From Streptomyces sp. NBC_00483 (GTDB taxonomy: Bacteria; Actinomycetota; Actinomycetes; Streptomycetales; Streptomycetaceae): 64,000 nucleotides of DNA. The notes under the pieces are model-generated. The model did no database searches. It was not told the origin of the DNA and was given only the letters and a program-made list of their open reading frames with translations. The stretch covers positions 7,068,001 to 7,132,000 of the forward strand of contig NZ_CP107880.1 of assembly GCF_036013745.1 (NCBI RefSeq), given 5' to 3'. The position numbers and the translations under genes are program-made. Below, piece by piece: positions 1 through 8,364 of this stretch; positions within the stretch are counted from its first letter, which is position 1, and every line of letters begins with the position of its first letter.

Positions 1-1002
1 TTCGCCGTAGCGTTGGCGGTAGGTGGCGGCGAACCTGCTGCGGTGGGTGAAGCCCCAGCGGTAGGCGACATCGGTGACGGTCACCTGGCCCGGTTCCTTC
101 GAGCGCAGCTCTGCATGGGCGCGGGCCAGCCGAATCCGGCGGAGGTAGTCCGTGGGCGGCATTCCGACGTACTGGCGGAACCCCTGTTGCAGTTGTCGGA
201 TGCCCACCCCGGAGATCTCCGCGAGGCCCGTCACGGTGAACGGATGCTCCGGGCGCGCCTCCATGGCGTCGATGGCGCGCTTGACCGGGGTCGGACGGCA
301 GGGGGTGACCGGCCGGGCCAGTTGTTCGCGGTAGGGGTGATCGGCGGCCAGCAGCAGTCCGATCACCAGCGCCTCGTGCAGTCGGTCGGCCAGCAGCTCG
401 TGATGGGTGAGCCCCCGCGACGTCTGGGCGTCTTCCGCCGCCGTCCGGACCAGCTGGGCCCAGCTGCGCCCGAGGCCGTGCGAAATGTTCATGGCGGGTT
501 TCAGCCGAAGCGGCAACTGGATCGGGGCGTCGAGCAGACGCTCCAACTGGAGCTCCAGCTCGGGGCGTTCGATCTTGACCGCGAGAAGTCGGCAGTCTCC
601 GCTCCACCGGTCCAGCACCGTGTTGTGGCCGGGCTGAAAGACCGCGGCTTCCTGCACGGTGGCCAGGAGGGGATCGAGGCGTCCCTGGTGCCACGCCATG
701 GACCCGGACAGCGGCACGTCGACGTGGTAGGCCGCCAGTTCGCCGAAGCGCATGCACAGATCCGCACCGAACTGCAGGGTGCCGAGCGTCATACCGCGGA
801 GCCTGCCTATCGCGAAGTGCCCGGTGAGAGTGGCTGATGGCTGGAGCAGGTCGATGACGTTGGGGTAGAAGTTGTGACGGATGACCTGGCGGGCCTCGTC
901 CAGGTCGGACGTGCGGAGCTGGACGGGTCGGGCGAAATCGGCTCGTAGGGCCGAAACCCGATGCACGTTCCCGCCGTACTCAGGCACAGAATCGTTCGGC
1001 AT
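1..1002 (-). CDS. AraC-family transcriptional regulator (C-terminus cut by window edge)
   Basis: DNA-binding regulator of unknown ligand. The visible 334 codons run from an ATG at 1002 to the window edge with no stop. The first about 200 residues look like the AraC-type ligand/dimer domain (AraC_binding_2 style); from about residue 235 comes the tandem helix-turn-helix region, with VTGLAEISGVGIRQLQQGF as first helix-turn-helix and VTDVAYRWGFTHRSRF as second. Only the last few residues are missing. No clear Shine-Dalgarno precedes the ATG, and the frame upstream holds no other ATG/GTG before a stop. It is divergent from the ATP-grasp gene, so it may control it; that is inference. Confidence 0.88.
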   Translation of the reverse strand, partial: MPNDSVPEYGGNVHRVSALRADFARPVQLRTSDLDEARQVIRHNFYPNVIDLLQPSATLTGHFAIGRLRGMTLGTLQFGADLCMRFGELAAYHVDVPLSGSMAWHQGRLDPLLATVQEAAVFQPGHNTVLDRWSGDCRLLAVKIERPELELQLERLLDAPIQLPLRLKPAMNISHGLGRSWAQLVRTAAEDAQTSRGLTHHELLADRLHEALVIGLLLAADHPYREQLARPVTPCRPTPVKRAIDAMEARPEHPFTVTGLAEISGVGIRQLQQGFRQYVGMPPTDYLRRIRLARAHAELRSKEPGQVTVTDVAYRWGFTHRSRFAATYRQRYGE

Positions 1003-1394
1003 TTGTGGAATTCTGCCGTCCCATTGATCAAGCCCCTCGCCGAGCTCGTACCGCAGCGGTCAATCAGCTGCGTTTAGAGGACCGCTGCATGTGCCAACCG
1101 GATCATGTCCTCGGGCACCAGCACCTAGCTTTCCATATGGGCAGTTGCCTGTCCTTCCGCAGTGCCGGACGGCCCGTGTCGCCCGTGACGCTGCGGCCGG
1201 CGTCCCGGGTTCCCGGACCCCGTACCCGGGACTTCGCGCTGAAGTGGCGTTGCTGCCTACGGTCCTGATGGGGACTCAGGACCGTAGGCGAGGACGGCCG
1301 GACAGGATCAAGGTCGGCGTTTGTGCGTCGGATCGTCGGGAAGGCGAGTCAGCCACACCCCCGATGGGCGCACGCGCCGAAGGAGAAACTGTCT
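1003..1394. promoter_or_regulatory. divergent intergenic region with two hairpins
   Basis: This 392-base gap separates the AraC and ATP-grasp genes and must hold both promoters. It contains a perfect 14-bp inverted repeat, GCCTACGGTCCTGA at 1255-1268 and its complement at 1276-1289 with a 7-base loop, and a 9-bp one, GTCCCGGGT at 1202-1210 with its complement at 1224-1232. No T-run follows the stronger hairpin, so it may be an attenuator, an operator or an mRNA leader structure rather than a simple terminator. I see no convincing gene here. Confidence 0.6.
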
Positions 1395-2636
1395 ATGCCG
1401 CAGCGCGAACCGGTCACCAGGAACCCCGACAAGGGCTACGTAGCCCTCCTCGGCTGGAGTCTCAACGCGGTGGAAGCTCTCGACCGGTTCGATCGGAGAT
1501 ACGTCGTGGTGGCCCCGGAGTGGGCCGAGGAGTACTGCGTCGAGCACGACATCCCGTACGTGCCGTGGAATTTCGAGCGGCTCAACGACCGCTCCGTGGA
1601 GATCGCCGAGACGCTGCAGAACGAGGGCGTCGACGTCGCGATCCCGCTGTACGAGGAAACAGTTGAGTGGGCGGGGGCGATCAACTCCGTTCTGTTGGGC
1701 AATCCGCGGCTGTACGGGCAGGCCATGCTGCTGCGGGACAAGGCGCTGATGAAGCGTCGCGCCCAACTCGGCGGCATCCGGGTCGGCATCTTCGAGGAGG
1801 CGCACGACCGGGACGACGTGACCCGCTTCCTCAAGCGCGTCAACCAGACCCTGCTCAAGCTGGACGGCGACCCGAACGACCCGATCCACCTCAAGGCGTT
1901 CGACAAGGCGGGATGCCTCGGGCACCGCGTCATCCGCACCCCCGACGAGGTCGACACGATTCCGGACGAGGAGTTTCCCGTCCTCATGGAATCCCACCTC
2001 GACGGCTGGGAGTTCGCGGTCGAGGCGTGGGTACACAACGGGAAGATCAAGTTCCTCAACATCTCCGAATACGTCACGCTGGGATATTCGGTGTTCGTTC
2101 CGGCGACCCCGGAACTGGAGCGCTACCGCCCGCAGATCACGGCGCAGATCGAGAAGCTCATCAAGACGTTCGACATCGAGTTCGGCTTCGTGCACCCGGA
2201 GTATTTCGTCACCAGTGACGGCGAGATGTACTTCGGCGAGGTCGCCTACCGGCCGCCGGGCTTCAAGGTGTTCGAGCTGCTTGAGCGGGCATACGGCTTC
2301 AACGCGTACCAGGCGCTGGTGCTGGCCTTCGACCCGAAGACGACCGAGGAGGAGATCGACGCCTTCTTCCCGCGCGAGGTCGTCGACGCGTCCGGAGTCG
2401 CCGGCTGCTTCGGTGTCTACCCGCGGCGCCGCGTCGTCAGCGACCTGGAGATCCCGGAGGTGACCGAGGACGACGACTACTACGAGTCGCACGACCTCTC
2501 GACGCCGCTCGAAGAGACCGTCACCAAGAGGACCGCGTTCGGAACCCATTGGGGCCTGGTGTACTTCTTCGGTGAAGACCCCTACCGAATGCGCGACCTG
2601 TTGAAGAAGCAGGAAGAGCTCGACTTCTACGTCTGA
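1395..2636 (+). CDS. ATP-grasp domain ligase
   Basis: Predicted cytoplasmic carboxylate-amine/thiol ligase that would join a carboxylate to a nucleophile through an acyl phosphate. The 413-residue protein has an N-terminal pre-ATP-grasp Rossmann-like part (GYVALLGWSLNAVEAL), a central ATP-grasp region (LRDKALMKRRAQLGG, then VLMESHLDGWEFAVEAW) and a C-terminal metal-binding strand MYFGEVAYRPPG. The usual E-x-N-P-R-x-G-G signature is altered here to E-V-A-Y-R-P-P-G. The ATG at 1395 was chosen for GAAGGAG nine bases upstream; a GTG/other start 72 bases earlier lacks one. The next gene, a papain-like protein, follows after about 50 bases and is probably co-transcribed. Substrate unknown. Confidence 0.85.
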   Translation: MPQREPVTRNPDKGYVALLGWSLNAVEALDRFDRRYVVVAPEWAEEYCVEHDIPYVPWNFERLNDRSVEIAETLQNEGVDVAIPLYEETVEWAGAINSVLLGNPRLYGQAMLLRDKALMKRRAQLGGIRVGIFEEAHDRDDVTRFLKRVNQTLLKLDGDPNDPIHLKAFDKAGCLGHRVIRTPDEVDTIPDEEFPVLMESHLDGWEFAVEAWVHNGKIKFLNISEYVTLGYSVFVPATPELERYRPQITAQIEKLIKTFDIEFGFVHPEYFVTSDGEMYFGEVAYRPPGFKVFELLERAYGFNAYQALVLAFDPKTTEEEIDAFFPREVVDASGVAGCFGVYPRRRVVSDLEIPEVTEDDDYYESHDLSTPLEETVTKRTAFGTHWGLVYFFGEDPYRMRDLLKKQEELDFYV

Positions 2637-2688
2637 CGACCGTCCTGACGACCGTGTGGACGCAGGAGGCCAACCCGAGGGAAACCCT

Positions 2689-4755
2689 TTGAAACCGACC
2701 GTCGACGCCAACGGTGGGGCCACGACGCTGGAGAAGCGCGCGGCCTCACTCGACGACGCCATCCAGGCCATGGCCGAAACCCGCGACTTCGGCAAGTACA
2801 CGAAGCTGCGGCGGGTCCTGGAAGCACTGCGGCGGGTGCTCGTACAGCCGGGCGGCGCCGCGGCGGTCCAGGCCAGGGCGCAGGCACTTGAGGAAGCCGG
2901 CCTCTTCCAGGGGACGGACTGGGCGACACCGGAGATCCTGATTCCGGCGCTGGTGGGCCCGGGTCTGTACAGCGGAGACGCGGACACCGTCGTCATGGAG
3001 GCGACCAGTGAGCTGCGGATGCTCGCCGTCGCCCGCGGTGACTTCGAGCACCCGACGTTGCCCGCCGAGGACGCCCGCCAGTTCCTGTCCCAAGTGCTGG
3101 GGGCGAACCTGGAGTTGTTGTTCAACCCGCCCACTGAGGCGGAGCGGATCCAGCAGGGCAGGACCGCACAACTCGTCCGGGACCTGTTCCGCCACCTCGC
3201 CGACGAGATCGGGTACGACACCGTCCTGGACAAGCTGGTGGACGAGATCTGGCGGATCCTGCGCCAGCGTCCGATCCAGGTCGAGGCGGCGCAGTCCCTG
3301 ATCACCCGGATCTCGATCTACCGCAACGACCCGGACGTCGCTCTCGGCGTGTCGTCGGGGCAGGGCATCGACCGGCTCATCTCCAGCCTGTTCGGGACCA
3401 CAGAGGCGTGCCGGGAGGACCCGGGCCTCGACGTCTTCCGCTCCCGCCTCGAGGCGATGGACGCCGTCGGCCTGCAGTACGAGGCGACGGGGTTCGCGCG
3501 GGCGATGCACGACACCGGCCTGGTGTCGCCCTACCACGCGGAACTGCTCCGGTTCCTCCTGAGCGAGAGCGAGCACCTCTACCTCGTCGGGGAGGCGCTC
3601 GGCCTCTCCGACACCGGCCGGAACTGCCTGATGCGCTACAGCCAGTTGGTGCACCGGCTGATCGAGGTGGCCGTGCACCCACAGACCGCGCAATGCGTCT
3701 ACGGCCTCGCGCTGCTGCTCGACCGCGGCATCCTGTACGAGCCGCCGGTGGTGCCCGCGCTGTGGCGCCAACTGGCGCTCGAACTCTCCCCGGTCGCGCA
3801 CGAGCGGCTGACGACCGTCTTCGGCGACACGCCGGGGCCGCGGGCGCGCCTGGTCGCGGGGGTGCTCTCGGTGCTTGGCCTGCCGCTCGGCGTCGGCCAG
3901 GGCGACAACCCCACCTGCCAGTCGGCCCGCGCGCTGTCGATGTGGGCCTACAACGACCCGGACTACCTGCTGCAAGTGGTGGTCTGGGCCGCCCGCGACG
4001 ACGAGATCCTCATGCACTTCGAGGGGCAGCCGATCTCGTCGAAGGACAGCGGGACCGGAGTCGCGAGCACGCTGCCGACGGACCTGGACCCCGTGTCGCT
4101 GCTCGTGGTGCCCCACCTGGACCGGATCTACGCCGAGATGGGGCGGCGCTGCGTCGAGCGGCCGGGGGACCCGCACCGGTGGGTCAACCCCGAGTTCCAC
4201 GGCTGGTGGACGGCCCGCGGGTTCCACATCAACGTCGACGTCGCGACCGGCAACCTGGTCGAACTCGACGAGTTCCTAAGGCAGTTCCACGCCAGCTACC
4301 ACCCGTTCTACAACGGTGAGCAGCCACTGATCCATCCGCAGCCCGCCGGTGTCGCCGTCACCGACAGCGCGGCCCGCTACGTCGGCTGGCACGCGATCAC
4401 GATCCTGCGGGTCGCGCCGGACCCGCAGGACGTCATGCGGGTGTACTTCTACAACCCGAACAACGACAGCGGCCAGGACTGGGGCGACGGCGTCGTCGTC
4501 TCCACCGCGGGCAACGGCGAGCGGTTCGGCGAGGGCTCACTGCCGTTCGACCAGTTCGCCTCGCGGCTGTACATCTTCCACGCCGACCCGCTGGAGCACG
4601 GCGAACCGGAGCGGGTGCCCGCCGAGGACGTCACGCGCATCATCGGCTACATCGAGCGCAGTTGGGGCAACGACCGGCTGCCCGCAGGGATGCTGCAGGC
4701 CGTCGAGGGACCCGTCACGACGCCCGTGGTGGCGCCGTGGACCCCCGAGGGGTGA
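2689..4755 (+). CDS. large protein with predicted papain-like cysteine peptidase domain
   Basis: I do not recognise a named family. The first about 390 residues are mainly helical with no clear motif. The C-terminal about 290 residues carry a papain-like layout: Gln404 six residues before Cys410 (GQGDNPTCQSARALSMWA), His568 (YVGWHAITILRV) and Asn589 21 residues later (VYFYNPNNDSGQDWG). The Gln-to-Cys spacing equals that of papain, so hydrolase, transamidase or C39-like activity is likely. No signal peptide or membrane segment. Start is uncertain: TTG at 2689 has GAGGGA at a good distance; an in-frame GTG at 2656 (699 residues) has none. It follows the ATP-grasp ligase and overlaps the convergent LacI gene by 41 bases. 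Confidence 0.75.
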   Translation: MKPTVDANGGATTLEKRAASLDDAIQAMAETRDFGKYTKLRRVLEALRRVLVQPGGAAAVQARAQALEEAGLFQGTDWATPEILIPALVGPGLYSGDADTVVMEATSELRMLAVARGDFEHPTLPAEDARQFLSQVLGANLELLFNPPTEAERIQQGRTAQLVRDLFRHLADEIGYDTVLDKLVDEIWRILRQRPIQVEAAQSLITRISIYRNDPDVALGVSSGQGIDRLISSLFGTTEACREDPGLDVFRSRLEAMDAVGLQYEATGFARAMHDTGLVSPYHAELLRFLLSESEHLYLVGEALGLSDTGRNCLMRYSQLVHRLIEVAVHPQTAQCVYGLALLLDRGILYEPPVVPALWRQLALELSPVAHERLTTVFGDTPGPRARLVAGVLSVLGLPLGVGQGDNPTCQSARALSMWAYNDPDYLLQVVVWAARDDEILMHFEGQPISSKDSGTGVASTLPTDLDPVSLLVVPHLDRIYAEMGRRCVERPGDPHRWVNPEFHGWWTARGFHINVDVATGNLVELDEFLRQFHASYHPFYNGEQPLIHPQPAGVAVTDSAARYVGWHAITILRVAPDPQDVMRVYFYNPNNDSGQDWGDGVVVSTAGNGERFGEGSLPFDQFASRLYIFHADPLEHGEPERVPAEDVTRIIGYIERSWGNDRLPAGMLQAVEGPVTTPVVAPWTPEG

Positions 4756-5746
4756 GCGAAGGCGTCGGTACGGGGCCCGGTTTCGCCGGGTTGCCCGCGA
4801 TGATGTCGAAGAGGACGCGGGTGACCTGGGCCCCGAAGCTGTGCACGTCGTGGCTCATCGCGGAGAGCGTGGGGTGGGTCAGGCGGCAGAGCTGGGAGTC
4901 GTCCCAGGCAAGCAGCGAGAGGTCGTCGGGCACCGCCACCCCCATCTCCGCGGCGACCCCGAGCCCGGCCACCGCCATGATGTCGTTGTCGTAGACGATC
5001 GCGGTCGGCCGGTCGGGGCGGAGCAGGAGCGAGCGCGTGGCCCGGGCCCCCTCCTCGTCCGCGAAGCCGGTGTTGAGGTGCAGGTCGGTGTCGAGACCGA
5101 GCCCGCGCAGCGTCGACTGGAACGCCTCCTCGCGGATCGCGCTGTGCCCGAGGTCGGCCGGGCCGCCGACGCGGGCGATCCTGCGGTGACCGAGCGCCGC
5201 GAGGTAGCGGACCGCCTCCGTCATCGCGGTGGCGTCGTCGGTCCACACGGAGGGCAGGCCGCCCGTGAGGTCCGGGTGGCCGACCGCGACGGCCGGGAGC
5301 CCGAGCCGGGAGAGCGGTTCGATGCGCGGGTCGTCCTGGTGGAAGTCGACCAGCACACTGCCGCCGATCTGGCGTTCGCGCCACCACGTCTGCTGGAGGG
5401 CGATCTCCTCGTCGAGGCTGCTGACCAGGCGTAGGAGCAGCGAACAGGAGTGTTCCGCGAGGACGCTCTCGATGCCGGAGATGAACTCCATGTAGAAGGG
5501 TTCGAGGCCGAGCAGCCGGGCCGGGCGGCACAGGGCGAGGCCGATCGTGTCCGTGGTGCGCCGGGAGAGGCTGCGCGCCGAGGAGTTCGGCGCCCAGCCC
5601 AGCTCCCGTGCCGCGGCGAAGATCCGCTCGCGGGTGGCATCGGAGAGCCCGGGCTTCTGGTTGAACGCGATCGACACCGCGCCCTTGGACACCCCGGCGG
5701 CGGCCGCGACGTCCTTGATGGTGACGTTGCGGATCGGGGCGGTCAT
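4715..5746 (-). CDS. LacI-family repressor, mannan locus, copy 1
   Basis: Sugar-responsive repressor. Residues about 8-55 form the LacI helix-turn-helix and hinge (VTIKDVAAAAGVSKGAVSIA), the rest is the periplasmic-binding-protein-like effector domain ending near residue 343. Its ATG overlaps the stop of the GH2 beta-mannosidase gene as ATGA (5743-5746), so the two are translationally coupled. It is strongly similar along its whole length to the second LacI protein at 11570-12640 (shared stretches such as GLPAVAVGHP and AWDDSQLCRLTHP), pointing to a duplication. Likely sites are the TGAACCGGT-like palindromes between the GH2 and binding-protein genes. Confidence 0.92.
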   Translation of the reverse strand: MTAPIRNVTIKDVAAAAGVSKGAVSIAFNQKPGLSDATRERIFAAARELGWAPNSSARSLSRRTTDTIGLALCRPARLLGLEPFYMEFISGIESVLAEHSCSLLLRLVSSLDEEIALQQTWWRERQIGGSVLVDFHQDDPRIEPLSRLGLPAVAVGHPDLTGGLPSVWTDDATAMTEAVRYLAALGHRRIARVGGPADLGHSAIREEAFQSTLRGLGLDTDLHLNTGFADEEGARATRSLLLRPDRPTAIVYDNDIMAVAGLGVAAEMGVAVPDDLSLLAWDDSQLCRLTHPTLSAMSHDVHSFGAQVTRVLFDIIAGNPAKPGPVPTPSLTPRGSTAPPRAS

Positions 5747-8145
5747 GCCGGTTCCACGCAGAAGAGGGCGGAACGGATCGCGTTGGCTCCCGCGCCTCGC
5801 GCGCCGGTGAGGCGGATCCGGGCCCGCTCGCCGGGCAGCAGCGTGACCAGTCCGCGGTCGGCGGTCGCGTGCGGGGAGACACGGTCGGGCTGGAGCAGCA
5901 GGTCGCGTACGAGGGTCTGGGCGGTCACCACGACGTCGACTGTATCCGGGTCCCCGCCGACGGTCTCGGTCACGACCGTGAAGCGGGGCTCGGGGTAGCC
6001 GAACTCCTTGTCCCGTACGGGGAAGTGGAGCGCGCGCGAGCCCTCCGCGTCCGCGACCAGGAACTCCTTGGCCGAACCTGCGGCGGGCACGAGTTCGCCC
6101 GGCACCGGCACCCGCAGCGTCTCGCGAGCGCCCGCGGTCGCCCGCAGCCGGGTCTGCCCGGCCACGGTCCCGTCGGCGCGCATCAGGCGCAGGGTGACGG
6201 TGGTGTCCCACGGTGCGGCGCCCAGGTTGGAGAGCACCAACTCCGGTGTATCTGTGGCTGGTTGCAGTGTCAGGAGTCGGTCGGCGTAGACGCGGCGCAG
6301 TTCGTGGTGGAGGGGCTTGAGGCGGCCGTCGCCGTCGATGGCGGACCAGGAGCTGACCGGCCAGCAGTCGTTGAGCTGCCACACGATGGTGCCGGCGCAG
6401 CGCGGCCAGTTGGCGCGCCAGTGCTCGATGCCGGTGGCGACGGCGCGGGCCTGGACGACCTGGGTGAGGTAGTGCCAGCGGTCGAAGTCGCCCTCGGGAG
6501 CGGCGAAGTGGCGTTCCAGGCCGCGCTGAAGCTTGCCGCTGCCGTCCTCGGCCTTCTGGTGGTGGAGCATGCCGGGGGAGTCGGGGGCGAGCTTCTCGCC
6601 GGGCAGGGCGCGGCGCAGCGTGGCCAGCGCGGGCGGTGCCTGCCAGCCGAACTCGGCGACGAAGCGCGGGACTTCGGACCGGTACTCGGTGTAGTCGAGC
6701 CGGTTCCACACCTCCCAGGAGTGGAATGTGCCGTGGTCGGGGTCGTTGGGGTGGTGGTCCCAGGAGCCGGACCAGGGGCTGCCGGCGGTGTAGGGGCGGG
6801 TGGGATCCAACTCGGCGACCACGCGCGGGAGTATGCCGAGGTAGTAGCCCTCGCCCCACGAGTCCCCTGCGAGTTCGTCCTCCCAGCCCCAGTCGCGAAA
6901 GCCCCACAGGTTCTCGTTGTTGCCGTTCCACAGGACGAGGCTGGGGTGGGGCATGAGGCGCACGACGTTCTCGCGGGCCTCGGCCTCCACCTCGCCGCGC
7001 AGCGGCTGCTCCTCCGGGTAGGCGGAGCAGGCGAAGGGGAAGTCCTGCCAGACCATGAGGCCGAGCTCGTCGCAGGCGTCGTAGAAGGCGTCGTCCTCGT
7101 AGATGCCGCCGCCCCAGATGCGTACGAGGTCGACGTTGGCATCGGCGGCCTGGGTGAGGCGGGTGCGGTAGCGCTCGGGGGTGATGCGGGAGGGCAGGAC
7201 GTCGTCGGGGATCCAGTTGATGCCGCGTGCGAAGATGCGGATGCCGTTGACGACGAAGGTGAAGCCGGTGCCGTGTTCGTCGGCGCCGCGGTCGATCTCG
7301 ACGGTGCGGAAGCCGACTCGGTGCTGCCAGGTGTCCAGCGCCCGGTCGCCTTCGAGGAGCGACAACTCGACGTCGTACAGCGGCTGTTCGCCGTATCCGC
7401 GTGGCCACCAGAGGTGTGCGTCGGGGACGTCCAGGGAGAGTGTGGCTGCGTCGCCCTCGAAGGTCGCGTGCGTCTCGATGCCCGCCACCGAGGCCCGTGC
7501 CGCCAGCGGACGCCCGGCGCCCTGCGAGGTGCGCTCGACCTCAACCCGCAGCTCGACACGGCCCGTTGAGCCGTCGACCGTCACCAGCGGCCGTACTCGT
7601 GCGAAGCGTGCGGTCGACCAGCGCTCGATCCGGACCGGGCGCCACAGGCCCGCCGTCACCACGGTGGGCCCCCAGTCCCAGCCGAAGGAGCAGGCCATCT
7701 TGCGGATGTACTGGGACGGCGCCGGATAGACGTTGGGGCGATCCCCGGTCAACTCCCGTACTGTGGCTGCCTCTTCGTAGGCCGAGGCGAATTCCACTCG
7801 CAGTTCGCCGGAGCGGCCGGTGACGTCGAAGCGGTACGAGCGGTGCATGTTGCGGGTGCGGGCGAGCGGCTTCCCTCCGAGGGTGATGCGGGCCGCCGTG
7901 TCGATGCCGTCGAGGACCAAGTCCGTTCGCTCGTGCGGGCCTTGGCCTGCTTCGAGCGTGCGGGTGTACGTCCAGGAGCGTCGGCCCACCCACTCGATCT
8001 CGTGCTCGTTCGTGCCGAGGAACGGGTCCGGGATCAGGCCCGCGGCCAGGAGGTCGGTGTGGACACATCCGGGGACACGGGCGGGGACCCCGGTCCCGTC
8101 GTGGTCGAGGCTCCAGCCCTCGCCGAGCTGGACGGCGTCCTTCAT
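5743..8145 (-). CDS. GH2 beta-mannosidase
   Basis: Exo-acting glycoside hydrolase that releases mannose from the non-reducing end of manno-oligosaccharides. The 800-residue protein has the GH2 order: jelly-roll sugar-binding domain, immunoglobulin-like domain, then TIM barrel from about residue 300. The acid/base is Glu411 in WNGNNENLWG and the nucleophile Glu498 in RFVAEFGWQ, both fitting the beta-mannosidase branch. There is no signal peptide, so it should act on imported sugars in the cytoplasm. It is divergent from the sugar ABC transporter and coupled by a 4-base overlap to its LacI gene. The secreted GH26 mannanase nearby would supply its substrate. Confidence 0.93.
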   Translation of the reverse strand: MKDAVQLGEGWSLDHDGTGVPARVPGCVHTDLLAAGLIPDPFLGTNEHEIEWVGRRSWTYTRTLEAGQGPHERTDLVLDGIDTAARITLGGKPLARTRNMHRSYRFDVTGRSGELRVEFASAYEEAATVRELTGDRPNVYPAPSQYIRKMACSFGWDWGPTVVTAGLWRPVRIERWSTARFARVRPLVTVDGSTGRVELRVEVERTSQGAGRPLAARASVAGIETHATFEGDAATLSLDVPDAHLWWPRGYGEQPLYDVELSLLEGDRALDTWQHRVGFRTVEIDRGADEHGTGFTFVVNGIRIFARGINWIPDDVLPSRITPERYRTRLTQAADANVDLVRIWGGGIYEDDAFYDACDELGLMVWQDFPFACSAYPEEQPLRGEVEAEARENVVRLMPHPSLVLWNGNNENLWGFRDWGWEDELAGDSWGEGYYLGILPRVVAELDPTRPYTAGSPWSGSWDHHPNDPDHGTFHSWEVWNRLDYTEYRSEVPRFVAEFGWQAPPALATLRRALPGEKLAPDSPGMLHHQKAEDGSGKLQRGLERHFAAPEGDFDRWHYLTQVVQARAVATGIEHWRANWPRCAGTIVWQLNDCWPVSSWSAIDGDGRLKPLHHELRRVYADRLLTLQPATDTPELVLSNLGAAPWDTTVTLRLMRADGTVAGQTRLRATAGARETLRVPVPGELVPAAGSAKEFLVADAEGSRALHFPVRDKEFGYPEPRFTVVTETVGGDPDTVDVVVTAQTLVRDLLLQPDRVSPHATADRGLVTLLPGERARIRLTGARGAGANAIRSALFCVEPA

Positions 8146-8227
8146 GGTGCGGCTCCCATCGTGCGGCTGTCATCGGACTTGCAGCAGGCCCGAGTTGGCG
8201 ATCCGCGCCAACTTAACTCTGGTTGAG

Positions 8228-8297
8228 TGAACCGGTCTAGTCCCCTTCGCCAAGGGTGATTTGGCAGTCGACTGCTCCAAGGGCCTTTACCGGTTCA
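8228..8297. promoter_or_regulatory. paired candidate LacI operators between GH2 and ABC importer genes
   Basis: Within the 219-base divergent gap are two imperfect palindromes centred on CCGG: TGAACCGGTCTA (8228-8239) and TTTACCGGTTCA (8286-8297). They also face each other as an inverted pair, GTGAACCGGT against ACCGGTTCAC. LacI-family operators are palindromes with a central CG, so these suit repression of both divergent transcripts by one or both neighbouring LacI proteins. Assignment is inference. Confidence 0.55.
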
Positions 8298-8364
8298 CAG
8301 TTCGCTGCCATAGTGCCGTCAGCCGCTGGGCCGGAGCCGTCAAACCCTCGAAGGAGTGGGGCAC

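Noticed and set aside
1005..1268. Cys-containing 87-codon open frame in the AraC/ATP-grasp gap that might be a peptide precursor for the ligase
   Set aside because: No ribosome binding site, composition fits a chance frame across promoter DNA, and no leader/core layout or repeat is visible. A smaller unseen precursor cannot be excluded.
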